DNA from: Flavobacteriaceae bacterium
GTDB lineage: Bacteria; Bacteroidota; Bacteroidia; Flavobacteriales; Flavobacteriaceae
Length of the DNA stretch: 64,000 nucleotides
Assembly: GCA_013214065.1 (NCBI GenBank)
Contig: JABSPK010000009.1
Location: forward strand, 62,001 to 126,000
Direction of reading: 5' to 3'
In this document: positions 17,707 through 26,656 of the stretch, piece by piece
Numbering within the stretch: the first letter of the stretch is position 1
How the letters are laid out: the number at the start of each line of letters is the position of its first letter
The notes under the pieces: generated by a model
What the model was told of the DNA's origin: nothing
Seen by the model: only the letters and a program-made list of their open reading frames with translations
Database searches by the model: none
Program-made: the position numbers and the translations under genes

Positions 17707-18354
17707 ATGGAAAAAGACCTAGGGGCATATCGCAAATCGTATGACAAAAGCGCGCTATCGGAACAGGATGTTCCTGATAATCCCATGCAGTTGTTCCAGC
17801 AATGGTTCTATGAAGTCGAAGCTTTTGACGGACCCGAAGAACCCAACGCGATGACCGTTTCGACCATTGGGTTGGATGGCTTTCCAAAGAACCGGGTGGT
17901 GCTAATGAAAAAGTTCACCCATGAGGGTTTTGTTTTCTACACCAATTACAACAGTGAGAAAGGGAAGGCCATTGCGGCAAACCCGGCGGTCGGCTTGTCT
18001 TTTTTTTGGCAAGCCTTGGAACGCCAGGTCATCATCAAGGGATCGGCTTCGAAAATCGCGGCCAACCTTTCCGATGGCTATTTTGAATCACGGCCTCGGG
18101 GTAGTCAATTGGGTGCGGTGGTATCGGAACAAAGTGCCCCGATCGCCCGTCGTGAACTGCTCGAAGAACGATTGGCCGAGCTCGAAGATACACACCAAGG
18201 CCAACCTATCGAACGGCCCGAGTGGTGGGGTGGGTATTTGGTGCGACCGGTTTCGATTGAATTTTGGCAGGGTAGGCCGAATCGACTTCACGACAGATTG
18301 CGGTATACCTTGATGGAAGATTTGAATTGGTACCTAGAACGTTTACAACCTTAG
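17707..18354 (+). CDS. pdxH: pyridoxamine 5'-phosphate oxidase
   Basis: 215 residues, the family length. An FMN enzyme that oxidises pyridoxine or pyridoxamine phosphate to pyridoxal 5'-phosphate. Visible family blocks are PNAMTVSTIGLDGFPKNRVV, VFYTNYNSEKGKA, the ESRPRGSQLGAVVS substrate segment, and the C-terminal VRPVSIEFWQGRPNRLHDR. It is followed 2 nt later by sixA, so the two form one unit. Confidence 0.95.
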   Translation: MEKDLGAYRKSYDKSALSEQDVPDNPMQLFQQWFYEVEAFDGPEEPNAMTVSTIGLDGFPKNRVVLMKKFTHEGFVFYTNYNSEKGKAIAANPAVGLSFFWQALERQVIIKGSASKIAANLSDGYFESRPRGSQLGAVVSEQSAPIARRELLEERLAELEDTHQGQPIERPEWWGGYLVRPVSIEFWQGRPNRLHDRLRYTLMEDLNWYLERLQP

Positions 18355-18356
18355 AA

Positions 18357-18845
18357 ATGGCGAAGCATATCATTTTTGTCCGGCACGGCAAATCGTCTTG
18401 GGAACTTGAGGTCAACGATAAAGACAGGCCCTTAAAGGAACGGGGTATCAAAGATGCCCATTTGGTAGCCCAGGAGATGAAATCACTTGGCCTTGATATC
18501 GATGCGGTATTCTCAAGCCCCGCCAATAGGGCACTGCATACCTGTATGATCATAATGCGACGTTTGGAGCTCGATTTGGGATTGGTCAAAGTAACATCGC
18601 GCGTATATGATTTTTCAGGGGCCGAGCTATTCGATTTTTTGAAAAGCCTACCCGATACCTTGACCACGGTCATGGTTTTTGGGCATAATTATGCCTTTAC
18701 GAACCTGGTCAATCAGCTGGGGAATAAGTATATTGAAAACGTACCCACGAGTGGTATGGTCAAGATCGATTTCGAAATCGAGCACTGGAAAGATCTGGCT
18801 GATGGCCATACTCGAAAAACCATTTTTCCTAAACAATTGAAATAA
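18357..18845 (+). CDS. sixA: SixA-type phosphohistidine phosphatase
   Basis: 162 residues starting MAKHIIFVRHGKSSWE. The RHG motif places it in the histidine phosphatase branch with SixA, and VFGHNYAFTNLVNQLG carries the second conserved His. Such enzymes remove phosphate from histidine on signalling proteins, or act on small phosphate esters. It lies 1 nt before ppk1, whose reaction runs through a phosphohistidine, so a functional link is worth considering but is not shown. Confidence 0.87.
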   Translation: MAKHIIFVRHGKSSWELEVNDKDRPLKERGIKDAHLVAQEMKSLGLDIDAVFSSPANRALHTCMIIMRRLELDLGLVKVTSRVYDFSGAELFDFLKSLPDTLTTVMVFGHNYAFTNLVNQLGNKYIENVPTSGMVKIDFEIEHWKDLADGHTRKTIFPKQLK

Positions 18846-18846
18846 C

Positions 18847-20922
18847 ATGACGAAACCCGACAACGAATATATCAATAGAGAGATCAGCTGGTTGCACTTC
18901 AACGACCGGGTACTCCAGGAAAGTGCCGATAAGGATGTGCCCTTGATCGAACGTCTTCGTTTTTTGGGGATTTTCAGCAACAACCTCGACGAGTTTTTCA
19001 AAGTCCGATACGCTACGGTCAAACGGATCGTCGATGCCGGGAAAAGTGGTAAAAGCGTCCTGGGAGGACAGGTGGCAAAGGATCTTTTGGAAGAAATCAC
19101 CAAAATAGTCATTAACCAACAAGCTAAAAGCCAAGAGATATTAAAAGCCATTGAACGGGAGCTAGCCACCGAGAACATCTTTATTGTTGACGAGTCCCAA
19201 GTGGTCGATGCCCACGAGAAGTTCATCAAGGATTATTTCATCCGAAAAGTCAATCCTGAGCTTACGGTTATCATTTTGAATAACCTTCGGGAGTTCCCGG
19301 TTTTAAAGGATACTGCGGCCTATCTGGCAGTACGGATGGCCTTGAGAAAGGAATCGAATGGCTTTTTACGGAAGCGTAGTGATATCCAATATGCCTTGAT
19401 CGAAATACCGAAAGGTGTCGATCGGTTCGTGGTCTTGCCCGAAGTAGACGGTAAGAATTATATCATGATTTTGGATGACTTGATCCGGTACTGCCTGGAT
19501 AGCATCTTTACCATGTTCGATTACACCGAGATCTCTGCCCATATGATCAAGATCACCCGGGATGCCGAATTGGATATCGATAATGATTTGAGCAAGAGTT
19601 TTATCCAAAAGATCTCCTCTAGTGTAGAACACCGTAAAATCAGCAACCCGGTCCGCTTTGTTTATGACAAACGCATCAAAATCGATACGCTTCGGTATCT
19701 GAGGGAAAAAATGGGGATCGGGGAGACCGATAGTATCATTCCGGGTGGTAGGTATCATAACCGACGCGATTATATGGGCTTTCCGAGTTTGGGAAGAACC
19801 GATCTACTCTACGAAAAAATCACGCCTTTACCGGTAAAGGGCCTCAGTCTTGAAGGCAGTATTTTCGATCGGATATCGAAAAAGGACTATATGATCTACA
19901 CCCCGTACCACACCTATGCGTATGTGATCAAGTTCTTGAAGGAAGCCGCTTTGGATCCCATGGTCAAGACCATACAGATCACGGTCTACCGCTTGGCCAA
20001 TGATTCGCAAGTGGCCGCGGCCTTGATCAATGCAGCCAAGAACGGGAAGCAAGTTACCGTACAAATCGAATTGCAAGCCCGATTCGATGAAAAAGCGAAC
20101 ATCAAATACGCCAACCGACTTCAAGAAGAAGGCATTCGTTTGATTTTCGGGGTGCCCGGACTGAAAGTCCACAGCAAGATCTGTGTGGTCGAACGGAAAG
20201 AAGGGAATAGTGTGAAGCGTTTCGGATTCATCAGTACGGGTAATTTCAATGAGTCGACAGCAAAGATCTATACCGATTATACGCTATTTACTGCCCATGA
20301 TGGTATTCTCAAGGAGTTGAACAAGGTGTTCGGCTTTTTTGAAACGACCTACAAGATCAACAAATACAAACATCTGATCGTCTCCCCCCATTATACGAAG
20401 AATGCCTTTAGCAAGCTGATCGATAATGAAATCGCCAATGCCTTGGTCGGAAAGGAAGCCTACATCAAAATCAAGATGAACAGCTTTACCTCCTACAAGA
20501 TGGTCGATAAATTGTATGAGGCCAGTAGGGCAGGAGTGAAGGTCCAATTGATCATTCGCGGTATCTGTTGTTTGATTCCCGGCGTAGAGGGCATGAGTGA
20601 GAACATCGAGGCCATTAGTGTGGTCGATAAATTTTTAGAGCACCCCCGCTTGTTCATTTTCGGCAATGATGGCGACCCCAAGGTCTACATTTCTTCAGCG
20701 GATTGGATGACCCGGAATTTGGATTACCGGGTCGAGGTAGGTTGCCCGATTTACGATACCGAAGTCAAACAAGAACTCCTTGATACCTTCCAAATCAGTT
20801 GGGACGATAACATCAAGGCGCGGGTAATCTCCAAAAAACAGGACAATGCCTATAAGGACGATGATAAACCGAAGGTCAGATCGCAATTCGCGCTATACGA
20901 TTACTATTTGAAAAAGAAGTGA
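18847..20922 (+). CDS. ppk1: polyphosphate kinase 1
   Basis: 691 residues, full length. It makes polyphosphate from ATP. Features are the N-terminal helical domain starting NREISWLHFNDRVLQE, the head domain, and two phospholipase-D-like catalytic domains. The autophosphorylated His is H442 in PGLKVHSKICVVER, and FISTGNFNESTAK follows. The second domain contains KVQLIIRGICCLIPG and SSADWMTRNLDYRVE. It forms a unit with sixA and pdxH and ends next to the convergent miaE. Confidence 0.96.
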   Translation: MTKPDNEYINREISWLHFNDRVLQESADKDVPLIERLRFLGIFSNNLDEFFKVRYATVKRIVDAGKSGKSVLGGQVAKDLLEEITKIVINQQAKSQEILKAIERELATENIFIVDESQVVDAHEKFIKDYFIRKVNPELTVIILNNLREFPVLKDTAAYLAVRMALRKESNGFLRKRSDIQYALIEIPKGVDRFVVLPEVDGKNYIMILDDLIRYCLDSIFTMFDYTEISAHMIKITRDAELDIDNDLSKSFIQKISSSVEHRKISNPVRFVYDKRIKIDTLRYLREKMGIGETDSIIPGGRYHNRRDYMGFPSLGRTDLLYEKITPLPVKGLSLEGSIFDRISKKDYMIYTPYHTYAYVIKFLKEAALDPMVKTIQITVYRLANDSQVAAALINAAKNGKQVTVQIELQARFDEKANIKYANRLQEEGIRLIFGVPGLKVHSKICVVERKEGNSVKRFGFISTGNFNESTAKIYTDYTLFTAHDGILKELNKVFGFFETTYKINKYKHLIVSPHYTKNAFSKLIDNEIANALVGKEAYIKIKMNSFTSYKMVDKLYEASRAGVKVQLIIRGICCLIPGVEGMSENIEAISVVDKFLEHPRLFIFGNDGDPKVYISSADWMTRNLDYRVEVGCPIYDTEVKQELLDTFQISWDDNIKARVISKKQDNAYKDDDKPKVRSQFALYDYYLKKK

Positions 20923-21504
20923 TCAGCCGTGCATGGTCTCTTTCTTGCCCAAGCTTTTCATCAGTTCGGCCTCATAGGCCAAAAGGTCTTGCCATTTTTG
21001 GTCGACTTCTTCGCGCACTCCATATTTTCTGGCGAATTTTAAGAACATGGTGTAGTGGTTGGCTTCACTGACCATTAATTTTTGATAAAAATCGGCCAAT
21101 TCAGGATCGTTGATGTTTTCAGAGAGTAATCGGAAACGTTCACAGCTGCGGGCTTCGATCAGGGCAGCGTAAAGGAGTTTGTGGACCAAATGGGTTTCAC
21201 GGCTTCCCCCTTTCGGGAAAAATCGCATCAAGGCGATGACATACTCATCTTTTCGTTCTCGGCCCAATATCCAGCCACGTTCCAACAGCTTGTCATGTAC
21301 CATATTGAAATGCCCCATTTCCTCACGTGCCAAAGCGGTCATTTCCTTCACCAATTCCGATTTTTCCGGAAAACCGATGATCAGCGAAATGGCAGTGCTG
21401 GCGGCCTTTTGTTCACAATAGGCGTGGTCGGTCAAGATTTCCTCAATGTTCTTTTCGACGATATTCACCCATCTCGGGTCGGTCGGTAATTTAAGTCCCA
21501 ACAT
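20923..21504 (-). CDS. miaE: tRNA-(ms2io6A37) hydroxylase
   Basis: 193 residues. A di-iron, ferritin-like enzyme that hydroxylates the isopentenyl group of ms2i6A at position 37 of some tRNAs. The metal-binding helices are visible: DHAYCEQKAAS, AREEMGHFNMVH, EARSCERF and SEANHYTMF supply the E, ExxH, E and ExxH ligands. It is convergent with ppk1 (the stop codons abut) and divergent from the ebo operon. A -7-like TATCTTTA on the minus strand (21533-21526) is its only promoter hint. Confidence 0.93.
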   Translation of the reverse strand: MLGLKLPTDPRWVNIVEKNIEEILTDHAYCEQKAASTAISLIIGFPEKSELVKEMTALAREEMGHFNMVHDKLLERGWILGRERKDEYVIALMRFFPKGGSRETHLVHKLLYAALIEARSCERFRLLSENINDPELADFYQKLMVSEANHYTMFLKFARKYGVREEVDQKWQDLLAYEAELMKSLGKKETMHG

Positions 21505-21579
21505 ATGATCAAATGGCTTTTTACTGCTAAAGATACGCTTATTGGGTTGTATGATGGAACAAAATCCTAAGGCTATGGT

Positions 21580-21587
21580 TATATTTG
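21580..21587 (+). promoter_or_regulatory. -7 element ahead of the ebo operon
   Basis: TATATTTG matches TANNTTTG exactly and lies 25 nt before the eboA ATG. No good -33 element is seen at the expected distance, which may mean regulation by an activator. Confidence 0.5.
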
Positions 21588-21612
21588 TAGTGCATAACCT
21601 CCCCCTTCGGTT

Positions 21613-22488
21613 ATGGGTAAAACAGCTTCAATGCCTTATCAGGATCTGTACCAAGAAATAGTCTTGGTTTTTGAACGAAATATAGCTGCCGAAACCAAAA
21701 ATTGGTTCGATGGACAGGTGCGATCCATTATCAATGAAAGGTCCGCCCGAAAACTATACATCACGCACAGTCTATGCAGTACGAAAGTATCGAAAGATCC
21801 TATCGCATTGGACGGAATGCCCAATGGGAAATTGCGGACCTATTTGGAAACCCATGCCACCACCTATGCTGAACTTTCGCGCTTGTTGCTGCTGATTCAA
21901 GTCTTGCATGCCGATAGCTCTTTTTTCAAAGACAAAGTGTCGAAATTGATCGAGGTAGCCGACAATGACGAGCTTGCTACCTTTTTGAAATATCTGGTGT
22001 TTTTGCCACAACCTGAGGACTATCATTTTGTGGCGGTTGAAGCCCTACGCACGAATGTCGCAACCATTTTCGACGCAATAGCTTTGGACAATCCGTATCC
22101 GGCTGCCCATTTCGACGAGCAGCAGTGGAACCAGATGTACCTGAAAGCGGCTTTTATGCAACGTGATCTGGGGAACATCCTAGGGGTCGAAGAACGTGCG
22201 AATGCGAATTTAACAAGGATTATTTCGGACTATGCCCATGAACGATGGGCTGCCCATCGTACTATTGACCCTGAAATCTGGCGACCGACCTCGCCCTATA
22301 TCGATTCCGTACTATTGAAAGATATGGAGCGTTTGTTCCAAAGTGGCTTGCTTGCTGAAAATAGGGCGGCGGCATTGGTTTGCGAACGATCAGGGCATGA
22401 AGGGGCTTCCATTTTATTGGATGCACATCCTGAATTGAAACACGCCATGGAAACGGCACAATTTAGCTGGGAAAATTTTAAAAATTGA
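21613..22488 (+). CDS. eboA: EboA domain protein
   Basis: 291 residues, largely alpha-helical, no signal peptide and no known catalytic motif. It is recognised by its place as first gene of the complete six-gene ebo cluster and by general similarity to EboA (length, SLLRLA-like helical repeats). The cluster is known from cyanobacteria, where it is needed to move scytonemin precursors to the periplasm, from Bacteroidota, and from eustigmatophyte algal plastids. The exact role of EboA is unknown; it may be a scaffold. It is 1 nt before eboB. Confidence 0.82.
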   Translation: MGKTASMPYQDLYQEIVLVFERNIAAETKNWFDGQVRSIINERSARKLYITHSLCSTKVSKDPIALDGMPNGKLRTYLETHATTYAELSRLLLLIQVLHADSSFFKDKVSKLIEVADNDELATFLKYLVFLPQPEDYHFVAVEALRTNVATIFDAIALDNPYPAAHFDEQQWNQMYLKAAFMQRDLGNILGVEERANANLTRIISDYAHERWAAHRTIDPEIWRPTSPYIDSVLLKDMERLFQSGLLAENRAAALVCERSGHEGASILLDAHPELKHAMETAQFSWENFKN

Positions 22489-22489
22489 T

Positions 22490-23398
22490 ATGAAAGAAAC
22501 CTTACATTTTATCGATCCGCATATTCATATGACCTCCCGCACCACGGATGACTATGAGGCCATGGCGGCTGCAGGGGTCGTTGCGGTTATCGAACCCTCT
22601 TTTTGGCTGGGGCAACCGCGTACCCAAGTCGGATCTTTCCAAGACTACTTCAGTAGTTTGGTAGGATGGGAACCCTTTCGGGCCAGCCAATTCGGTATCA
22701 AACACTATTGTACCATCGGTTTGAACTCCAAAGAGGCGAACAATGAGGCCTTGGCCGAACAGGTGATGGAACTCTTACCCTTGTACTTACACAAAGAAGG
22801 GGTGGTCGCCATCGGCGAGATCGGCTATGACGACCAAAGTCCGGCCGAAGACAAATATTTCAGGGAGCAATTGGAATTGGCCAAGGAATTCAACATGTTG
22901 GTTCAGGTACACACCCCACACCGCGACAAGAAGGCGGGTACCATTAAAAGTATGGAGGTCTGTTTGGAACATGGCCTGGATCCTTCGAACGTGGTCATCG
23001 ACCACAACAATGAAGAAACGGTACAAGAAGTCTTGGATCGCGGTTTTATCGCGGCTTTCACCATTTACCCTAAGACCAAAATGGGAAATGAGCGCATGGT
23101 CGAGGTGGTCAGGCGTTTCGGAAGTACCAACATCATCGTAGATAGTTCGGCCGATTGGGGCGTGAGTGATCCCTTGGCAGTTCCGAAAACAGCAAATTTG
23201 ATGCTCAATAGGGGTATTGACCGTGAAGATGTGGTCAAGACTTGCTATCAAAATGCGTTGGACATGTTCGGTAAATCCGGAAAGATGAAAGAAGAACATT
23301 GGTTGAACGCTGAGGCTATCGATCAACGAAAATTGTTCCACGACAATAGTGTACTTCGGGGTCAGGCGCCCAAGGTGGAGAACGATAGCATTTCTTGA
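22490..23398 (+). CDS. eboB: EboB, TatD-like metal-dependent hydrolase
   Basis: 302 residues with the TatD-type TIM barrel. Metal ligands are all visible: FIDPHIHM (HxH), AIGEIGYDD (Glu), VQVHTPHRD (His), VVIDHNNEE (His) and IIVDSSADWG (Asp). The set is intact, so it should be an active hydrolase, but the substrate is not known. Its TGA overlaps the eboC ATG by one base (TGATG). Confidence 0.88.
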   Translation: MKETLHFIDPHIHMTSRTTDDYEAMAAAGVVAVIEPSFWLGQPRTQVGSFQDYFSSLVGWEPFRASQFGIKHYCTIGLNSKEANNEALAEQVMELLPLYLHKEGVVAIGEIGYDDQSPAEDKYFREQLELAKEFNMLVQVHTPHRDKKAGTIKSMEVCLEHGLDPSNVVIDHNNEETVQEVLDRGFIAAFTIYPKTKMGNERMVEVVRRFGSTNIIVDSSADWGVSDPLAVPKTANLMLNRGIDREDVVKTCYQNALDMFGKSGKMKEEHWLNAEAIDQRKLFHDNSVLRGQAPKVENDSIS

Positions 23399-24285
23399 TG
23401 GACGTTTTTTTGGGGTACTTAAGGCTATGCCGACCCGCGAATCTACCCACGGCCGCGGCCGATATCTTGGCCGGTATGGCGTTGGCCGGTACATTCGATG
23501 CCACGGGCATTGTGGATAGCTCCTTGACCGAAATCGGTTTTTTGGTGCTGGCCTCCGTATTCTTATATGCCGGAGGTGTCGTTTTGAACGATGTTTTCGA
23601 TGCCCGGTTGGATGCCGTTGAAAGACCCGAACGCCCCATACCTAGTGGACTTGTATCAAAATCAAATGCCGCTTTGTTCGGATTTGTAATGTTGGTTCTT
23701 GGGGTCGCTTTGGCCTTTTGGACCAGTAAGCTTTGCGGTGGTATCGCACTTGCCTTGGCCGTTTCGATCGTGCTCTACGATGCGTTCTCGAAAAACCATG
23801 CCTTTCTCGGCCCGGTCAATATGGGCCTGTGTCGCGCTCTCAACCTGTTCTTGGGAATTGGCTTTTTAGGAAATCTGGAACAATGGCCCTATGCCTTGGT
23901 GCCTTTGTTCTTTATCGGGGCGGTTACCTTGGTTTCAAGGGGTGAGGTACATGGAAACAACAAAAAAAACATCATTCTTGCCGGTTTGCTATATGCTTTG
24001 GTCATTTTGTACGTTACCTATGTACATCTGCAGTATGCCGATGGATGGATAACGGCAATGCCGTTTTTAGTGGTTTTCGCTTTGATGGTATTGATACCCT
24101 TGGGGCGTAGCTTTAAGGTGAATTCACCGACCAACATCAAGAAAGCGGTGAAAGCCGGGGTTTTATCCATCATCATTTTGGATGCTGCAATGGCAACGGC
24201 CTACACCGATTGGTATTTTGGGGTCGCAATGCTTTTATTGCTTCCCCTATCCTTTGCGCTGGCCAAAATATTTGCCGTAACTTAA
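23398..24285 (+). CDS. eboC: EboC, UbiA-family prenyltransferase
   Basis: 295 residues with about eight transmembrane segments. The first aspartate-rich motif of UbiA enzymes is present as LNDVFDARLDAVERPERP (about 62-79). The second motif region (VLYDAFSKN, about 130) is short but keeps an Asp. UbiA proteins join a prenyl chain to an acceptor in the membrane. In the ebo cluster the acceptor is thought to be the carrier or precursor being exported. ATG 23398 is preferred to the TTG one codon earlier. Confidence 0.87.
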   Translation: MDVFLGYLRLCRPANLPTAAADILAGMALAGTFDATGIVDSSLTEIGFLVLASVFLYAGGVVLNDVFDARLDAVERPERPIPSGLVSKSNAALFGFVMLVLGVALAFWTSKLCGGIALALAVSIVLYDAFSKNHAFLGPVNMGLCRALNLFLGIGFLGNLEQWPYALVPLFFIGAVTLVSRGEVHGNNKKNIILAGLLYALVILYVTYVHLQYADGWITAMPFLVVFALMVLIPLGRSFKVNSPTNIKKAVKAGVLSIIILDAAMATAYTDWYFGVAMLLLLPLSFALAKIFAVT

Positions 24286-24303
24286 ATTTTTCGATTCGGG
24301 GCG

Positions 24304-25464
24304 ATGATGAAAGCAATAACAAAAAAATTCACGGTCGATTACCAATACAGCCTGCAGTTTACCGACGGATTGTTCGATACGGGCAACAGGCTATTGGCAT
24401 CCTTGTTGGAAACGGAAGGGGCAACGCCGACGAAAGTGCTGTTCGTGGTGGATGATGGCGTGGTCGAGGCCCACCCCAGATTGATCCGTAAAATCGATCG
24501 CTACTGCGAAATCCATGCTAAAGCAATCGCATTGCGCGACACCTTGGTCTTAACCGGCGGGGAAGCAAGTAAAAACGATCCCGAAGCCATAGCACAAGTA
24601 CTCGCTGCGATCAATGACCGGGGCATTTGCCGACATTCCTTTGTCGTGGCCGTTGGTGGGGGCGCCTTGATCGACATGGTCGGGTATGCTGCGAATACCG
24701 CCCATCGGGGGGTGAAGTTGATTCGTGTGCCCACGACCGTTTTGGCACAGAACGACGCCTCAGTAGGGGTCAAGAACAGCATCAATGCTTTCGGAAAGAA
24801 AAACTTTCTGGGCACCTTCGCCCTGCCATACGCCATTATCAACGACTACTCGTTTTTGGCAACGTTGGAACAACGGGATTGGATATCGGGCATCGCCGAG
24901 GCGATTAAAGTAGCCTTGATCAAGGATTCTGATTTTTTTGATTTTATAAAAACCCATGCCAACGCCTTGGCTGAACGTGGTAAAGAGGCCATGCAGACTT
25001 TGATCCATCGCTGTGCCGAAATCCATATGGACCATATTGCCGGTAATGGAGATCCTTTTGAAAGTGGTTCCTCACGACCACTTGATTTTGGTCATTGGGC
25101 AGCCCATAAATTGGAGCAGATGACCGCTTACAATCTACGCCATGGTGAAGCGGTGGCCATGGGTATCGCATTGGACGTGACCTACAGCCATGCGATCGGA
25201 TTGATTGACGTAGCGACCATGGACCTGATCCTCGAGGTTTTTGAAACGGTCGGCTTCGACATCCGCTTGCCGATTGAATCCGATAGCGATTGTGACGAAT
25301 TGTTGAAAGGATTGGAAGAATTCAGGGAGCATCTCGGTGGCAGGCTTACCATTACGCTGATTTCACGAATCGGTAAACAACACGATGTGCATGAGATCGA
25401 CCATACCAAGATGCGCGAAGCCATTGCGGTTCGAAGCGGGAAAAAAGAAGAACTATCGTGTTAA
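24304..25464 (+). CDS. eboD: EboD, 3-dehydroquinate-synthase-like sugar phosphate cyclase
   Basis: 386 residues. The NAD-binding segment VVAVGGGALIDMVGYAANTAHRG and RVPTTVLAQNDASVGVKNSINAFG are those of the dehydroquinate synthase fold. Metal ligands would be E in SGIAEAIK, and the His residues in DFGHWAAHKL and RHGEAVAMG. It probably makes a cyclic sugar-derived product, not shikimate, since it sits in the ebo operon. It starts 18 nt after eboC and ends 1 nt before eboE. Confidence 0.88.
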   Translation: MMKAITKKFTVDYQYSLQFTDGLFDTGNRLLASLLETEGATPTKVLFVVDDGVVEAHPRLIRKIDRYCEIHAKAIALRDTLVLTGGEASKNDPEAIAQVLAAINDRGICRHSFVVAVGGGALIDMVGYAANTAHRGVKLIRVPTTVLAQNDASVGVKNSINAFGKKNFLGTFALPYAIINDYSFLATLEQRDWISGIAEAIKVALIKDSDFFDFIKTHANALAERGKEAMQTLIHRCAEIHMDHIAGNGDPFESGSSRPLDFGHWAAHKLEQMTAYNLRHGEAVAMGIALDVTYSHAIGLIDVATMDLILEVFETVGFDIRLPIESDSDCDELLKGLEEFREHLGGRLTITLISRIGKQHDVHEIDHTKMREAIAVRSGKKEELSC

Positions 25465-25465
25465 T

Positions 25466-26656
25466 ATGTTGATTTCCGATCGTTTCCACGTATCCTATTG
25501 CACTAACATACACCCCGGCGAGAATTGGGAAGTCACCTTCGCACACCTTAAGGCCAACCTACCCAAAGTCAAACAACGCATAGCCCCCGATACCGATTTC
25601 GGGCTAGGATTGCGACTTTCCAACCGTGCCAGTGAAGAACTGGAACAAGGAACCCGTCTTCAGGAATTCAAGCAATGGTTGCTTGATGAAGGCTGTTATG
25701 TCTATACCATGAACGGCTTCCCTTATGGAAATTTCCATAACGAAAGGGTAAAAGACAGCGTGCATCAACCTGATTGGACCACCAAGTCGCGCGTACGCTA
25801 TACCCAAAGGCTATTTGAACAGTTGGCCCATGTGCTGCCTGAAGGCTTGAACGGCAGTATTTCCACCTCTCCGATTAGCTACAAACATTGGTTTGAAACG
25901 CCCGAAGCCAAAGAAGCGGCAATGCGATCCGGTGCAGATAATATGCTCGAGGTGGCTGTTCAGTTATATCGAACGGAGCAGGAATCAGGGCCTTATTTAA
26001 ATCTGGCCATCGAACCGGAACCGGATGGAATTTTGGAGAATACTGCCGAAGTGATCGCTTTTTTCAAGGACTATTTGGTGCCGCAGGGTCAAGAACGGTT
26101 CGGAAAAGAGTATGGTTTCGACCCCGAAAAGGCGGCATATTTGGTAAAAAGGTACATTTCGGTATGTTACGACGTATGTCATTTTTCCTTGGCCTACGAA
26201 GCGCCTGAACGAACGTTCAAGGCTTTCAAGGAACAAGGGATTAACATCGGTAAGATCCAAGTAAGTTCAGCCTTGAAGATAAGGCTGGATGGGGATGTTG
26301 ATGGAATTTGGAAGGCCTTGTCGGCCTTCGATGAGCCGACCTATCTCCATCAGGTCACGGAAAAACGGGACGGAGAAGTGTTCACTTATGCCGATTTACC
26401 CGAGGTGTTGGGAAAATCCGATATCGGAAAAGAATTAAGGGCCCATTTCCATGTACCGATTTTCTTAGAGGATTTTGGGATGTTAGGTGCTACCCAAGAC
26501 CAGATTTTGGAAACACTGGATTGTCTGAAAGATTCCGACATTTGTGATCATCTTGAAGTGGAAACCTATACTTGGGACGTACTACCGGATAGCTTGAAAT
26601 TCGATTTGGTCGATAGTATCGTACGCGAATTGGATTGGTTGATCAAAAAACTATAA
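25466..26656 (+). CDS. eboE: EboE, TIM-barrel metabolite traffic protein
   Basis: 396 residues starting MLISDRFHVSYCTNIHPGE. It has the xylose-isomerase-like TIM barrel fold of EboE. Candidate metal ligands are in LAIEPEPDG (Glu), YDVCHFSLAYE (His), and HFHVPIF (His). Many relatives are annotated as metabolite traffic proteins without a known reaction. It follows eboD by 1 nt and runs directly into eboF with no gap. Confidence 0.87.
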   Translation: MLISDRFHVSYCTNIHPGENWEVTFAHLKANLPKVKQRIAPDTDFGLGLRLSNRASEELEQGTRLQEFKQWLLDEGCYVYTMNGFPYGNFHNERVKDSVHQPDWTTKSRVRYTQRLFEQLAHVLPEGLNGSISTSPISYKHWFETPEAKEAAMRSGADNMLEVAVQLYRTEQESGPYLNLAIEPEPDGILENTAEVIAFFKDYLVPQGQERFGKEYGFDPEKAAYLVKRYISVCYDVCHFSLAYEAPERTFKAFKEQGINIGKIQVSSALKIRLDGDVDGIWKALSAFDEPTYLHQVTEKRDGEVFTYADLPEVLGKSDIGKELRAHFHVPIFLEDFGMLGATQDQILETLDCLKDSDICDHLEVETYTWDVLPDSLKFDLVDSIVRELDWLIKKL

